This document shows, one piece after another, positions 11,830-23,301 of a DNA stretch of 64,000 bases; within the stretch, counting starts at the first letter, position 1, and each line of letters begins with the position of its first letter. The notes under the pieces are model-generated. The model was not told the origin of the DNA. It did not search any database and saw only the letters and a program-made list of their open reading frames with translations. Origin of the DNA: Nelumbo lutea (Eukaryota > Streptophyta > Magnoliopsida > Proteales > Nelumbonaceae); contig JAKGHH010000005.1 of NCBI GenBank assembly GCA_022828595.1, positions 61,065,655-61,129,654 of the forward strand. Reading direction: 5' to 3'. A program made the translations under genes and the position numbers.

Positions 11830-14800
11830 ACGTTGGTGCATACAGATCTTGGATGCCCAACTTGCCAAGTGAGTTGTAGAAGTTTTTATTGGATACAGCC
11901 TTTGTAAGTATATCTGTCAGCTGGTCTTCAGATTTGACAAAAGCAAATCAAATGGTTTTGTCTTCGACATTTTGTTTGATGAAATGTCGGTCCACCTCCA
12001 CATGCTTTGTTCGATCATGTTGGACGGGATTCTGAGAGATGTCAATGGCAGCTTTGTTGTCACAGAATAGGTCCATTGCAGAGGTTGGGGGAAAACCAAT
12101 TTCAGCCATTAGTCTTCTCAGCCAGAGTAGCTCGCACAGCCCTTTAGCCATTCCTCGGAACTCAGCTTCAGCACTTGATAGGGCCACGACCTTATGTTTC
12201 TTACTCCTCCATGTGACCAGATTTCCTCCGACGAATGTAAAGCACCCCGAGGTGGATTTTCTATCTGAGACATTTCCAGCCCAGTCTACATCTGTGTATC
12301 CTTTTATCTTTAGATGATCATTCTTTGAGAACATGAGTCCTTTTCCGGGTGAGGACTTCAAGTATCGAAGAATTCGCATTACAGCATTCATGTGGTCTTC
12401 GTTTGGACAGTGCATGAACTGACTCACTATGCTGACGGCGTAGGCGATGTCTAGGCGGGTATGGGAAAGGTAAATGAGTTTGCCCACCAACCTTTGGTAT
12501 CTCTCCTTATTGGTAGGTACTTGGTCTGGGTATTCTCCAAGTCTATGGTTCTGAACGATAGGTGTGTTTGCCGGTTTGCACTCCAACTGTCCCATTTCGG
12601 AGAGTAAGTCCAAGGTGTACTTCCGTTGGGACAGAAATATGCCTTCCTTTGATCTAGCAATTTCAATCGCTAGAAAGTACTTTAGCCTACCTAAATTCTT
12701 CATCTCGAACTCGAATGCCAATTGCTTCTGCAGTGTTGCTATTTCTCCCGAATCATTCCCTGTGATAATCATGTCATCCACGTATATTATTAGGGCCATC
12801 ACCTTTCCTCGTTGGTGCTTTAAGAATAGTGTATGATCTGAATTGCTTTGCTGGAAGCCATATTTTTTCATCGCAAGACTGAACCTCCCAAACCATGCCC
12901 ATGGAGATTGCTTTAGTCCATATAGTGCTTGCTGTAGCTTACACACAACTTAGTTCTTGGATTCGCTGTATAACCAGGTGGGATGTCCATGTATACCTCC
13001 TCTTCAACATCACCATGGAGGAAGGCGTTCTTCACATCGAACTGGTGTAGTGGCCAATCAAGATTTGCGGCAAGAGATAATAAGACTCTGATCGTATTCA
13101 GCTTGGCTACTGGGGAGAAAGTCTCTTGATAATCTACGCCTTATGTCTGGGTATATTCTTTTGTGACCAGCCTTGCTTTATATCTCTCGACCGCCCCGTC
13201 TGTCTTGTATTTGACGAAAAATACCCATTTACACCCTACTGGTCTTTTCCCTTCAGGTAAGGTGACTAGGGTCCATGTCTTGTTCTTCAGTAGTGCCTCC
13301 ATCTCTTCTTGTATGGCTCGAGTCCATTTTGGGTTTGTCAAAGCTTCTTGGACACTAGTGGGAATATGATTAGAGGACAATTCTTGCACAAATGATTTTA
13401 GAGGTTTGGTGAGTCTCTTCGTTGATACATAGTTGGTAATTGGATACTTTGTCCTCTTATCCTCAATATCTGAAGAATATCTGTTTGGTGGTTTGCCACG
13501 ATTATGCTTGAAAGGTAAGGTGTAGCCAGCCGAAGTATTGTTAGAGCTTAAAGGAGTGGTAGGGGAGGTTACCTCAAGGATGCTTTCACGTGCTTCTGAG
13601 ATATCCTCAGGAGGTGGGCTTTCTGGTACTGGCGAGGTTGGGCTCTCTACTTCTTCTGGTAAAGGCGATGCTGATGTTGAGGTCTCTGTAGATACTTCTG
13701 GTGTAGTCTCTGTAGGTGCTTTACCGGTTGCATCATTTACCACCATTTCTGTTGAAGCACTCGTATTCAGCCAGTTGGGTAAAGACCAGTTTTGTTCTTC
13801 ACTCTGACTCTCTCCATGAAGGGAAGAATTGGTTGTAGAACGAGAGTAGAAGGTTTCAGATTCCAGGAAGGTGACATCTATGGTAACATAGGTACGGTGG
13901 GTGACTGGGTCATAACATCGGTACCCTTTCTGGTGTAGCGCATACCCCAAGAATATACATCGATCTACCCGTGGATCCAGTTTTGTACGTTGATTTGGAT
14001 GTAGATGCACGAACGCCACATAGCCAAAAACTCGAGGTGGAATCATCAAAACAGAGGGCAATGAGACGTGAAATGAAAGAGCTTGTAAAGGTGTTTTAAA
14101 CTGTAAGACCCGTGAGGGCATTCGGTTAAGGAGGTGCACGGCGGTAGTAACAGCATCAGCCCAATGTCGGTTAGGTACATGTGCTCCAAGTAGCAAGGTG
14201 CGGGTAGTTTTGAGTATGTGCCGGTCCTTCCTTTCTGCAATGCCATTCTACTGTGGAGTTTGGGAGCAGGAAGTCTCATGAAGTAATCCATGGACCCGAA
14301 AATAATCTTGGAACCGTTGATTCATGTATTCCCCACCGTTATCAGACCAGAGTACCTGAATCTGTGCTTTGAACTGAGTCTTCACCATTATATGGAAGGA
14401 TTGAAGGACAATCAACACTTCATCTTTATGTTTCAGCAGATATAACCATGTCATGCGAGTGCAATCATCAACAAAGATTACAAACCATCGGAATCCAGAG
14501 ACCGTAGTCACCGGGGATGGCCCCCACATGTCCGAGTGAATCAAAGCAAATGGAACTTGATTTTTATTCATACTTAAGGGATAGATTGTTCTATGACTCT
14601 TAGCTAGGATGCAAGTGTTACATTGAAAAACATGCGGCTGTATATCTGAAAATAACTCTAGAAATAAATGTCTCATATAACTGAATGATGGATGTCTTAA
14701 CCGGCGATGCGAAATCCAAATCTGTTGTTCCTTGGTGTTACCTTGATGATGTGTATGATGCGCTTGACCCGTGCTAAGATCATCCATGTAGTAGAGCCCC

Positions 14801-15505
14801 CCTCGCCTAGTACCACGCCCAATTATCTCCTTGGTGAGAATATCCTGAAGAAGACAGAAAGTGGGATAAATGAGCACAACACAATTCAGATCAAAGGAGA
14901 TTTGACTAACAGATAGTAATTTGTGGGAGAGCGAGGGAACAAGCAAGGTGTTTTTCAAGGATATAGCAGGTGACAAGGTCACAGTGCCTGCTCCTGTGAC
15001 TTGAGAGATTGCCCCATTGGCATTAGCAATTGTAGTCCGTCTTGGTGGTGAAGTCTTTGAAAAGTCATTAGCATCATAGGTCATGTGGTCAGTGGCTCCT
15101 GACTCAAGTATCCATGCCTTGTTGTCAATGGTCTTGTTGGGAAGATTGTTACCTGAATCCGAGAGGTGAACTTCTCCCTGTGGTGCGAATGAGAGTTGAG
15201 ATTCTGTTGTAACTGTTGCAGCTTTACCACTAGTTTCAGCCTTGTTTTGGCGTTTCCGAGCTTGGAGTTCATGCCACCAGTCGGGATAGCCATGTAGCTT
15301 GAAGCAATTCTCCCGGGTATGCTTTGAGTTGCCACAATGAGAGCATTTAGTACTACCAGAAGATGCTCGAGATTTAGAGGACGTACCAGATTTTTCACTG
15401 CTTGTAGGCAGAGAGCTCGTTGAAGAGGGCGTAGGTTGCCTAGTCTTAACACCTTTAGAGGCCAAAACTGCTCCTGGAGTTTCAATATGGTTGCTGGTTA
15501 TCATG
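11828..15505 (-). pseudogene. copia pol region, broken
   Basis: Reading from 15505 downwards: a CCHC zinc knuckle (CSHCGNSKHTRENC, about 15350); an aspartic protease whose active site reads ESGATDH where DSGATDH is usual; the pre-integrase HHCC domain; integrase core with HSDMWGP and DNGGEY; reverse transcriptase with YVDDM (about 12780); and RNase H with SSAEAEF and DNKAA. Breaks: an in-frame stop at 14248-14250 inside integrase, a stop at 13141-13143 inside reverse transcriptase, a one-base deletion near 12947, and a stop at 11948-11950 shortly before the natural end. No functional polyprotein can be made. Confidence 0.9.
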
Positions 15506-16214
15506 ACCCTCTATCGGAAGCTTCTCTTCGCGTGTAAGCTTGTTCAATAGTGGGAAACGGATTCATTTGGAGTACATCTACCCAAATTTTGTCTAGTCTG
15601 TCATCAAGGCCATCCAGGAAGATATACACTCTCTCCTCTTAAAGGAAAGTATTGTATCGTTGAATATCCACTGCACACTCCATCGGATTCGGACGACAAA
15701 AATCAATTTCTCTCCACAATCCTTGGAGATCATTATAGTACTTTTCAAGAGACCCTCCAGACTGGCACAAGCGGGTCACACGGCGCCGAAGATCGTATAC
15801 TTGCAAGGTATCACTGCCATCAGAGTACGTGGTATCCATAGAATCCCACACCATCTTTGTTGTAGGGAATCGAATAAAGTTACCAATCAAGGATACGTCC
15901 ATGGAGTTAATTAACCAACCTTTGACAATAGCGTTGTCGGTGCTCCACCTTTGAAAGGTTGGGTCAGTTTGTGGAGGCTGAGGAAGTTCTCCATTAATAT
16001 ATCCCAATTTGTCTCTGCCAGAGATATACATCTCAACAACTTGGGACCAAAGGGCATAGTTGGTGCCATCCAACTTGATACCGATCTGAGCGGCGGAGGT
16101 TTCTGTAGTTGAGATCAGTCTGTGCAGGAGTTTAGTCATTCTGGTGGTCAATTCAGTGAGAGTAGGATTAGATCGTTGTTCTCCAACCGGATCTGAGGTT
16201 TCCGAATCAGACAT
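15506..16214 (-). pseudogene. copia gag region, broken
   Basis: The frame starts with MSDSETSD at 16214. It contains the gag-type core with LDGTNYALWSQ, KGWLINSM and a leucine-rich region ending near NTFL. A stop codon at 15639-15641 interrupts it; homologous gag sequence (FLDGLDDRLDKIW) continues beyond. A frameshift near 15506 separates gag from the zinc-knuckle frame. It would encode the capsid-like protein of the element; this copy cannot. Confidence 0.85.
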
Positions 16215-16414
16215 GATTATCAGCGGGTTGTAACGGTAGTAGCACCGTTGACCACGATGGGGTGGTGAGATTGCAACAGAGCACCTGTCGGTCTTGCAAT
16301 GACAGTAATAGTAGCCAACCACCCGGGGTCCACGGTGGGGTTGATAGTTCTGGATAGATCCACTACCAGAGTTGCAACGGTAATGGCAGTGGATAGAGCC
16401 ACCGCCGGACTTGC

Positions 16415-17000
16415 AGCAGTAATAGCAGCGGTCACCTCCCAGTGACCAAGATTTCACAGCGATTAGAACCTGCCGCAGAGATAGCAGCGGTCACCTCCCG
16501 ATGACCAAGATTTCGGGATGACCAGGATTTGCGGCGGTGATAGCAGCGGTCCCCTCCCGGTGACCAAGTTTTCGCAGCGATCAGAACCTGTGGTGGTGAT
16601 AGCAGTGGTCACCTCCTGGTGACCAAGTTTTCGCTGCGAACAGGACCTGCAGCGGTGATAGCAGCGGTCACCTCCCGATGACCAAGATTTCATGGCGACC
16701 AGGATTTGCGGCGGTGATAGCAGCGGTCCCCTCCCGGTGACCAAGTTTTCGCAGCGATCAGAACCTGTGGTGGTGATAGCAGTGGTCACCTCCTGGTGAC
16801 CAAGTTTTCGCAGCAATCACAACCTGTAGCGGAGATAGCAGCGGTCGCCTCCCGGCAACCAAGATTTCGCAGCGGTCAGAACCTGTAGCGAGGATAGCAA
16901 CGGTCACCTCTAATGACCAAGATTTCGCAGCAACAGGGATTTGCAGTGGTAATAGCAGCGGATGGAGCCTTTGTCGGCAACCAAGATTTCGTAGCGATCA
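16415..17000 (-). repeat. 59-bp minisatellite in the copia leader
   Basis: About ten units of 59 bases run between the primer-binding site and gag. Each holds GATAGCAGCGGTCACCTCCC, then GTGACCAAGATTTCGCAGCG. Further degenerate units extend towards 16230. A higher-order repeat is visible: the three-unit block starting at 16531 recurs at 16708, an offset of 177 bases. The unit length is not a multiple of three, so an open frame through it is incidental. Confidence 0.9.
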
Positions 17001-17028
17001 TATTGTCGAGTTTATCACAGATCGGTAT

Positions 17029-17040
17029 GCTCTGATACCA
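17029..17040 (-). other. primer-binding site (tRNA-iMet)
   Basis: The minus strand reads TGGTATCAGAGC directly inside the 5' LTR. This is the standard plant copia site complementary to the 3' end of initiator methionine tRNA. Confidence 0.92.
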
Positions 17041-17235
17041 TGATAACTCGAGTAGAATGAGAAACTCTTCCTCTGTTTTTTTTTGCAGGGGTTGACAAAT
17101 ATATATACTCATAATACAAACATCTCCTAATTATACATAAATTTTGGTTCTACATCTCCTAGTTACATACAACTTATGATGAGATTTATCCCTGAATTCA
17201 AGGGATATCCCCTAGTTTTACAGCTCACGCCAATA
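17041..17235 (-). repeat. 5' LTR of the copia element
   Basis: 195 bases homologous to 11623-11820. It starts TGATAACTCGAG on the plus strand, next to the primer-binding site, and is followed by the target duplication CTATC. It would hold the element promoter. Confidence 0.92.
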
Positions 17236-17558
17236 CTATCTACCTATGTTTACTACCATTCCGTCCCCCCTATCCATGCTTGCTAGCTTTTGGCCCCCCT
17301 TAATAAGAATCATAGGTCCACCCCTGTTGCTTTATCGTTTAACGAATAGGTTTTTAAGGAGGTTGTGGGCTCCTTAATAGCTGAATCTGAAGGTTGGATA
17401 GATCATTGAAAATTTTATTACTTATTTATTTTAACAACTAAAAGACAAAGCAATAAGCATTTTTGTTCAACAGCTTTAACCATTATTAAATGCCCCTTAA
17501 CATATTAGCATCATAATCAATGGGGGCCAAAGATGCATCACATCTACCAACAAAAAAA

Positions 17559-18104
17559 GGGATATTATCTAAAAACTCGCCATGACCTTTTCACATTTCT
17601 CTTAGACTCGGACCTTTTCACATTTTTCTTAAACTCACAATGACTTTTCATAACCTCCTAAGAACCCCTGTCAGTAAGCTTTATTGTCTAAAATTCACCT
17701 TTTGTTGAGATTTCGATTGGATCAGTGATCATTAATAGAAATTGTTCGCATATGCATTTAAGTAATTTACATGACCAAACTATCCTTGAATGATCAATCA
17801 ACCTTATTAAATATTTTTGTGACAAAATTACCCCCAACTATAGGCTTAGTGTGGGCCAAGACTCATGTCAGACGATAATTTTGTCATGAAAAACATTTAA
17901 TAAGTTTGATTGGCCATTCTGGAGTAATTTGGTCATGTAAAATACTCAAATGCTTATGTGGACAAATTCTATTAAATATTGTTAATAGAAATCTAATGGA
18001 AGCTGAGTTTTAAACAACAAAACTCCTTGATAAGGGGCTCTCTCGAGGTTTCAAAAAAGCCATGATGAGTTTAAGAGAAATGCAGAAAAGTCAAATAATA
18101 TCCT
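17559..18104. mobile_element. fold-back element 1 (546 bp)
   Basis: The two halves are long imperfect inverted repeats. GGGATATTATCTAAAAACTC at the left pairs with the right end, and the inner stretch around 17770-17825 pairs with 17875-17942. A-rich sequence flanks both sides, so the target duplication is uncertain. No coding capacity. It resembles long-TIR Mutator-like MITEs. Confidence 0.65.
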
Positions 18105-18176
18105 AAAAAGGAAAAAACATCCAAAGTTCAATATGTACAATTAACTTGATTATATGAGTTTTCTTTTTCTAAAAAA

Positions 18177-18715
18177 GGGAAATTTCCCGATTAGTACCTT
18201 TTAGTTTGGGCCTAGTGCCATTTTGGTTCCCAAACTTTAAAATGTGACAATTCAGTACCTGAACTTTCAAAACGTGTCAATCTAATACTTGTCGTTAATC
18301 AGTTGTTTATCAACTATTAAGTGGCATTTGAAAAAGGTACAAATGCCCTTCGAGTATCATCTAATTTTCTTGATCAACCATCCAAGTGTTGACAAAAATT
18401 AACAGTCCCAAATCCTTGCATCTTCTATTCAAGAAAGTTGGGGTCTACTAATTTTTTGTCAACATTCAAAGGCAAGGATTTGGGACTGTTAATTTTTTGT
18501 CAACGTTTGGATGGTTGATAAAGAAAATTAGATGACACTTGAAGAGCATTTGTGTCTTTTTAAAATTCCACTTAATGGTTGATTAACAGTTGATTAATGA
18601 CATGTACTAGATTGACACATCTTGAAAGTTCGGATACTAAATTGTCGCATTTTAAAGTTTAGGGACTAAAGTGGCACTAGGCCCAAAGTATAGGGTACTA
18701 ATCAGGAATTTTCCC
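18177..18715. mobile_element. fold-back element 2 (539 bp)
   Basis: Nearly the whole element is a palindrome with arms of about 240 bases. The ends are GGGAAATTTCCCGATTAGTAC and its near-complement. CTAAAAAA precedes it and TAAAAAAA follows, a possible target duplication in A-rich DNA. The arms carry many substitutions, so the RNA would be an imperfect long hairpin. No protein is encoded. Confidence 0.75.
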
Positions 18716-18764
18716 TAAAAAAAGAATGATAGAGAAAAATATTTATATTTTTATCTTTTTTGGG

Positions 18765-19098
18765 TAGGGTTGTTCACGGGTCGGGTTGGGTTGGTTTATT
18801 GATGTTTTTCCAACCGACCTAACCTGGTCGGGTTACCTAAAATTGAAACCAAAACCGACCCTATGTTAAGCAAAACCGACCTGATCGGTTTGAGTCGGTT
18901 TGGGTCGGTTTCGGCTCTACTTAGTGGTGACTTAGACAACCTAACTTAAAGTTAGTTTTTAAATAGGATAGAGACAACTTAGTTAAGTAGGAAATAAGAA
19001 GCTTATAACTACTAACTATGAACTAACTACTAAGTTGGTTCGGTTTGGATTAGATCGGCCCGGGTTGGTCGGGTTAGGTCTTCTTATGAACAGCCCTA
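18765..19098. mobile_element. MITE with GGGTTGGG-rich subtermini (334 bp)
   Basis: The termini TAGGGTTGTTCACGGGTCGG and the complement of TTATGAACAGCCCTA form imperfect inverted repeats; TTTTTGG words flank both ends. Inside are many GGTCGGGTTGGGTTGGTT and complementary words. Similar sequence is found near 30.4 kb. Confidence 0.55.
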
Positions 19099-20520
19099 TT
19101 TTTGGCTAATGGGTATTACATTATACTATGGGGATTTGGAGGAAGGGAAAACTAGGGGGTGCAATTCAGGTGGGATGGGTCGAGTTTAAACCCCTTGGTT
19201 GATCCCGAGGTCAAGCTCAATTTGTTAAACATGAGCCCAGCCCGCATTGAAATTTGATGCACTTAGGTTGGGCTTGAGTTGACCAATTAGCCCATACTAA
19301 AATTTAATACCAATGTATATGTCTATGTATGCATATGTGCAAATATCTATGTATGCTTGCAAATATATGGCTATATATGGATATACATAGCTAGGCCAAG
19401 CTCCGGTAAGAGTACGGTTGGGCCAGGTTCAGGCCACCAACGACTAAGAATGGACCTAGCTTGAAAAAGAAAAAAAAGCCCAAACTTTTGACTCCAGAAC
19501 TAGCCCAAGTGACAAAAATCCAAATACAATCCATAGGCTGCATAAGTCCATGGTCGAGTTAAACCCACCAAACTTCATCCATATGGATAGCAGGTTCCAC
19601 AAAGAGCAAGCAGAACGTGCGGATTTGATCCCACGCCTCCATTGTGGGAGAAATGACTTGCGACCAATTTAACTATGGGTATTTGGCATTAATTGTTTTT
19701 ATTTTGAGCTTCAAATATGTTTTCTTTTATTAATTCTAAATATCATGTTGATAGGAACTTGATGCACATCAACCCTGATACAATTTATATATTAAACATC
19801 CATAGCTTAGAGCTTAGTACGTAGATTGGATTAGTGTTTTTGTTGAAGAACAGGGGATTAAAAAGGCAAAATTCTTAAGGTTTGTTAAGGATGATTAGAA
19901 AAGGAGTCCAATAAAGAACGTGAGAAGCCTTGAGGAAGATGAAAGATGCAACGGAATTAAATGATAAAGGCGAATTTTTGTCTTTGCAATGTGGAAGGCA
20001 CACTTGTAAACAGGAAAACTGTAACAATTGTCTTCTTTTTAATGCTTAACAATTCAGAATTTCAGATATATGGGTTGACCCGATTGACAGTGACATGTGA
20101 CATTAGATCGTATCCTCTTACCTATCTAATAGTCCAAAAGTGCAACTTTTTAATTTGGTCCAGTTTTGGATACATGGGCTTACCCACATACCAGCAATGC
20201 GATTGCACCTATAATTATAAAGCATTATTTTTCTTCACATTTAAAGAGTTAACCCGATTCTCCGATGACATTTACTAACCTAACAACGACCCATTTACCT
20301 TTTTATATAGACTATAGAGTAAGATATTTAAATAAGTTAAGTGGGTGGGTTGGGTTAGTTGTGGGTTAGGTGGATTGCAACCCATAAATAATGGGTTATT
20401 AATGAGTCTGTGTGGGTGGTTAGTGGTGGGTTGGTTTTCAACCCGCACCAAACCCAACCCAGCTCAGCCCACCTAACCACCAGCCCCCACCGGCCTGCCA
20501 CCATTTTCCATAGACAACGA
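19099..20520. other. repeat-rich spacer
   Basis: Old repeats with GGGTTGAGC-type words lie near 19140-19460. A possible tRNA-derived SINE fragment on the minus strand is near 19590-19675 (B-box-like GGGATCAAATCC). No gene is supported. Confidence 0.4.
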
Positions 20521-20820
20521 ACACGAGGTAATCATCCAAGCATGATGTGATGATGCGCTGGTCTATTTTCTATCACAACCACTAATTTATTGACACGTCA
20601 CCAACCCCGATTCATTAGGAAAACGCTGATGACTGATGTTGTGCGATGTGGCTTCTACGCGAGAACGCATCGTGGGCCCCACTACTCAGATCCCACCAGT
20701 ATGGCTGGATTCGTGCTTTTCAGGAACCAACGAGTCGCTGAACAGAACGCTCGATTGAAGTGGCTTGAGCGTGAACAGAGACAGAGGTGTTAACCATTTC
20801 CTTCCTAATACCAGACCCGG

Positions 20821-22340
20821 CGCTGCTCTAGCTGCCATTGTTGCAAGGCTTTCTCTCTTCTTAGGTATGTCACTCTCTCCATCGCTCAAGTCATTCTTTG
20901 ATCAGAACCCTAGATGATTGTTGAGTTTGATGCTTATGTTCTTGTTAAACTGCTCCCAGATTTAGGTTGGAGTTGGACCTCTTTAAGGCAACAGTTAGAT
21001 TGTTCTCTCTGCAATCGCTTGCTCTGAACCAGATTTTCTTTTCTAATTATTTCTATATGTTCTTTTAACTCTGTTACCTCGTCAGAACTGAATCACCATA
21101 AAAATGGTTTCGTCGCTTCGGATGATTTGAGTTTAAAATGAAATTGTAATTTTTCAGATGCATTTAAATGTTAAAAGCAAGCAAAAAATTTACTTGTTGA
21201 TCGAAAAGATATATAGAATGAGGTGCCCTGTGAATATATACGGTGATAGTAGACTGTGGTGAACTTCAAAAGAATGGGACAATACAAAACAGTGATGAAC
21301 ATTACCCTCTGAGCGTTTGAACGAAGTCCATGCCTGACCAATTTGACATTTTATTTGGTCACTGAAAAAGGTATCAAATTCATGCCAATATTTTTCAATC
21401 TTCCCAATCTTATTTCTTATATTTGCGTATGGAGTTCTCGTGGCATTGAGAAGGCCACTTGATGAACTTATAATTATATAAATACTGAAGCCTTCCTCTG
21501 ATGTCAGATCCAACCAAGCACTGGCACTAAAACGCTTAGCCTTGGCCTGGTGGCTGGTGCTACAAACGTGCCTTTTATCAACGGCAACATTGAACAGATT
21601 CACTAATAATGATTTAGAAGAAACCAAAAGGACTGACAACTCACCAAGTGCCTCTAAGCTCAGATTCTGGTTCTCTTTAAATTGTAGGTGTTTTAAGCCC
21701 GATACATGTATAAGGGATGTTATCTGTTAACCTTCGTTACTGATCTACTTCAGGTAGATAACATCATGTCATATCATTGTCTGATGCTCCAAAATGTACC
21801 TAAAATTCCATGTCCATTTTGAATATGGTCTCATATTATCTAAACATCACAAGATTCTTTTTATCCTCAACCAATACCTTTCATGCTTCAGCATAGGGCT
21901 GCAAATGGATCAAACCAAAGCTGATATACCTAGACCGTATATTTGACTTGTCAACTTTTGAATTCAAATTGAATATTATTCATCAGATTCAATTTGAAGT
22001 TGGATTAGATTTGGATGATGAATAGGACTTTTTAGTAAACATGCTACATTCAAACCCAACTTTTACTAATAGATAGTTAGATACATATCTATTTTATGTA
22101 GGTATAATCATATATATTTGAAGATTATTGGATTGGATCAAATTAGGATGAATCTGTATTCAATGTAATTATAAACAAATCAAATCTGAATTGCCTTGAT
22201 TAGATTGGATTCAAATTTGAATTCAGACAAATGAATATTGTTTGCAAATCTTCCCTAGCAAGCTACAGACACAATTTCCCAACTTTCTCTCCTTAGATCT
22301 TTTAGGATTCGGCCTGTTTGGGAAAGCATAAAATTTTCAG
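20821..22340 (+). pseudogene. TMEM234-like pseudogene, exons 1 and 2
   Basis: This is a decayed second copy of the gene at 4474-9258. The end of exon 1 and its splice donor are recognisable at 20821-20870 (CTCTAGCTGCCATTGTTGCA against CTCTAGCTGCCATTGCTGCA), followed by a weakly similar intron start. Exon 2 is split: its first half lies at about 21816-21893 and its second half at 22258-22340, where GGATTCGGCCTGTTTGG matches the GFFLFGE region of the intact gene. A 364-bp TIR element separates the halves. The splice donor after exon 2 is kept, but there are in-frame stops. I could not find the exon 1 start or exon 3. Confidence 0.75.
21894..22257. mobile_element. TIR element inserted in pseudogene exon 2 (364 bp)
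   Basis: It begins TAGGGCTGCAAATGGATC and ends TTTGCAAATCTTCCCTA, imperfect inverted repeats. GCA flanks both sides (21891-21893, 22258-22260), a possible 3-bp target duplication. Its interior is rich in GATTGGAT and AATTTGAATTC words. A relative is at about 63522-63977. Confidence 0.65.
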
Positions 22341-23130
22341 GTTCTTGTATTCTAACAAGGTTACAAACTTACAATAAACTTGAATGTCAAGTGGCAATGG
22401 TCCTAGAGTTATATTACAATTTACATGGTTCTACAACTTATGATTTCTTTTATTGTATATTTATATGCCAGTGAGATTAATCAGTGGATTCTTTTCCACT
22501 TCAAAGGTGTTTGCAGTGGCTTACTATTGCACAGTCAAAAAGATTACCTCTGGTTTTGTTGACCAATCAACGCACAGACATGTAAGCCTGTTGTTATCTG
22601 AATTGTCAATACAAGTTTCTCTTTGGTCTTTTCCACTTCTAGATGTTTGATGTCATTTCCCTTCACTGAATGGCACAGTGCATTTTATTTTAATTGTCTC
22701 TTCATTTTATGTAGCATCTTTTGGGGTTTTTATTCTTTTTTCTGGATACACGCTTTTGTCACAACAGAATGGAAAGGTAAAGATTCTGTATATATGTTGT
22801 CAACAAGTTTGGATCTTAATTGAAAAAATAAAATAAAATCTTCTTTGGTTTTAAATGCAACTATGTAGGAAAAACCCTGTTAGTATCAAGCCTTAAAAGC
22901 TGCCATTAGTTTTAACTATGAGAAGACTGCAGTGATAATGAATTGAGGGAGAAATTAATATTAGATAAATAGGGTGGTTAAAAAAATGTGTACACAGCAA
23001 AATGCAGCAATGTTCATGAGTCTGATGTTCCCCCTCCTCCCCAAAGAGAAGAAGAAAAAAGAATATTTCATGCGGCTCAGAGAGAAGTCGGATGAAATCA
23101 CTTTCTTCTTCCCTTTCACCTACTTTGACA
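22341..23130. other. gene-free spacer
   Basis: Moderately AT-rich sequence, probably including the intron of the duplicated TMEM234-like copy. I looked for exon 3 of that gene here and did not find it. Confidence 0.4.
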
Positions 23131-23301
23131 CACAAGGGCAGTCCAGTGCACAAGGTTCCCACCAATGCGGAGTCTAGGGAGGGAAAGATGTATACAGCCA
23201 GGCCCTACCCCTGCAGATACACAGAGAGGCTGTTTCCAAAGATTTGAACCCTGGTCACCTAGGTCACAATGGAGAATCCCAACCATTGTTCCGGCCCACC
23301 C
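23131..23301 (-). mobile_element. Au-type SINE
   Basis: Read on the minus strand: a tRNA-like head, ATTGTGACCTAGGTGACCAGGG with a B box GGTTCAAATC; then GGAAACAGCCTCTCTG and GCAGGGGTAGG; then a tail GAACCTTGTGCACTGGACTGCCC. This order and wording match the Au SINE family that is widespread in angiosperms. It is non-autonomous and would rely on LINE machinery. Confidence 0.85.

Larger units (their letters stand above)
11623..17235 (-). mobile_element. Ty1/copia LTR retrotransposon, degenerate
   Basis: A complete but inactive copia element of 5.6 kb on the minus strand. It has two LTRs (11623-11820 and 17041-17235), a tRNA-iMet primer-binding site, a polypurine tract, gag and pol in the order protease, integrase, reverse transcriptase, RNase H. 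The target duplication CTATC lies at 11618-11622 and 17236-17240. The LTRs differ by roughly ten substitutions plus small indels, so insertion is not recent. Coding regions carry at least four in-frame stops and two frameshifts. The short LTRs suggest an Ale-type lineage, which I have not tested. Confidence 0.93.
11234..17326. mobile_element. hAT-like element, split by a copia insertion
   Basis: The outer ends are CAGGGGCGGAGCC (11234) and GGTCCACCCCTG (ending 17326), short inverted repeats. They are flanked by a perfect 8-bp target duplication, TTGCTTTA, at 11226-11233 and 17327-17334. An 8-bp duplication and CAGGG termini are hallmarks of the hAT superfamily. Without the copia insertion the element is about 480 bp and non-coding, with poly(C) and poly(A) runs. 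Related copies start at 32571 and 53904. Confidence 0.8.

Noticed and set aside
16463..17112. open frames through the copia leader
   Set aside because: They run through a 59-bp tandem repeat whose unit is not a multiple of three; no gag-like motif is present.
20590..20793. 67-codon frame just upstream of the pseudogene exon 1
   Set aside because: It does not match the N-terminus of the intact TMEM234-like gene and ends before the homologous stretch.
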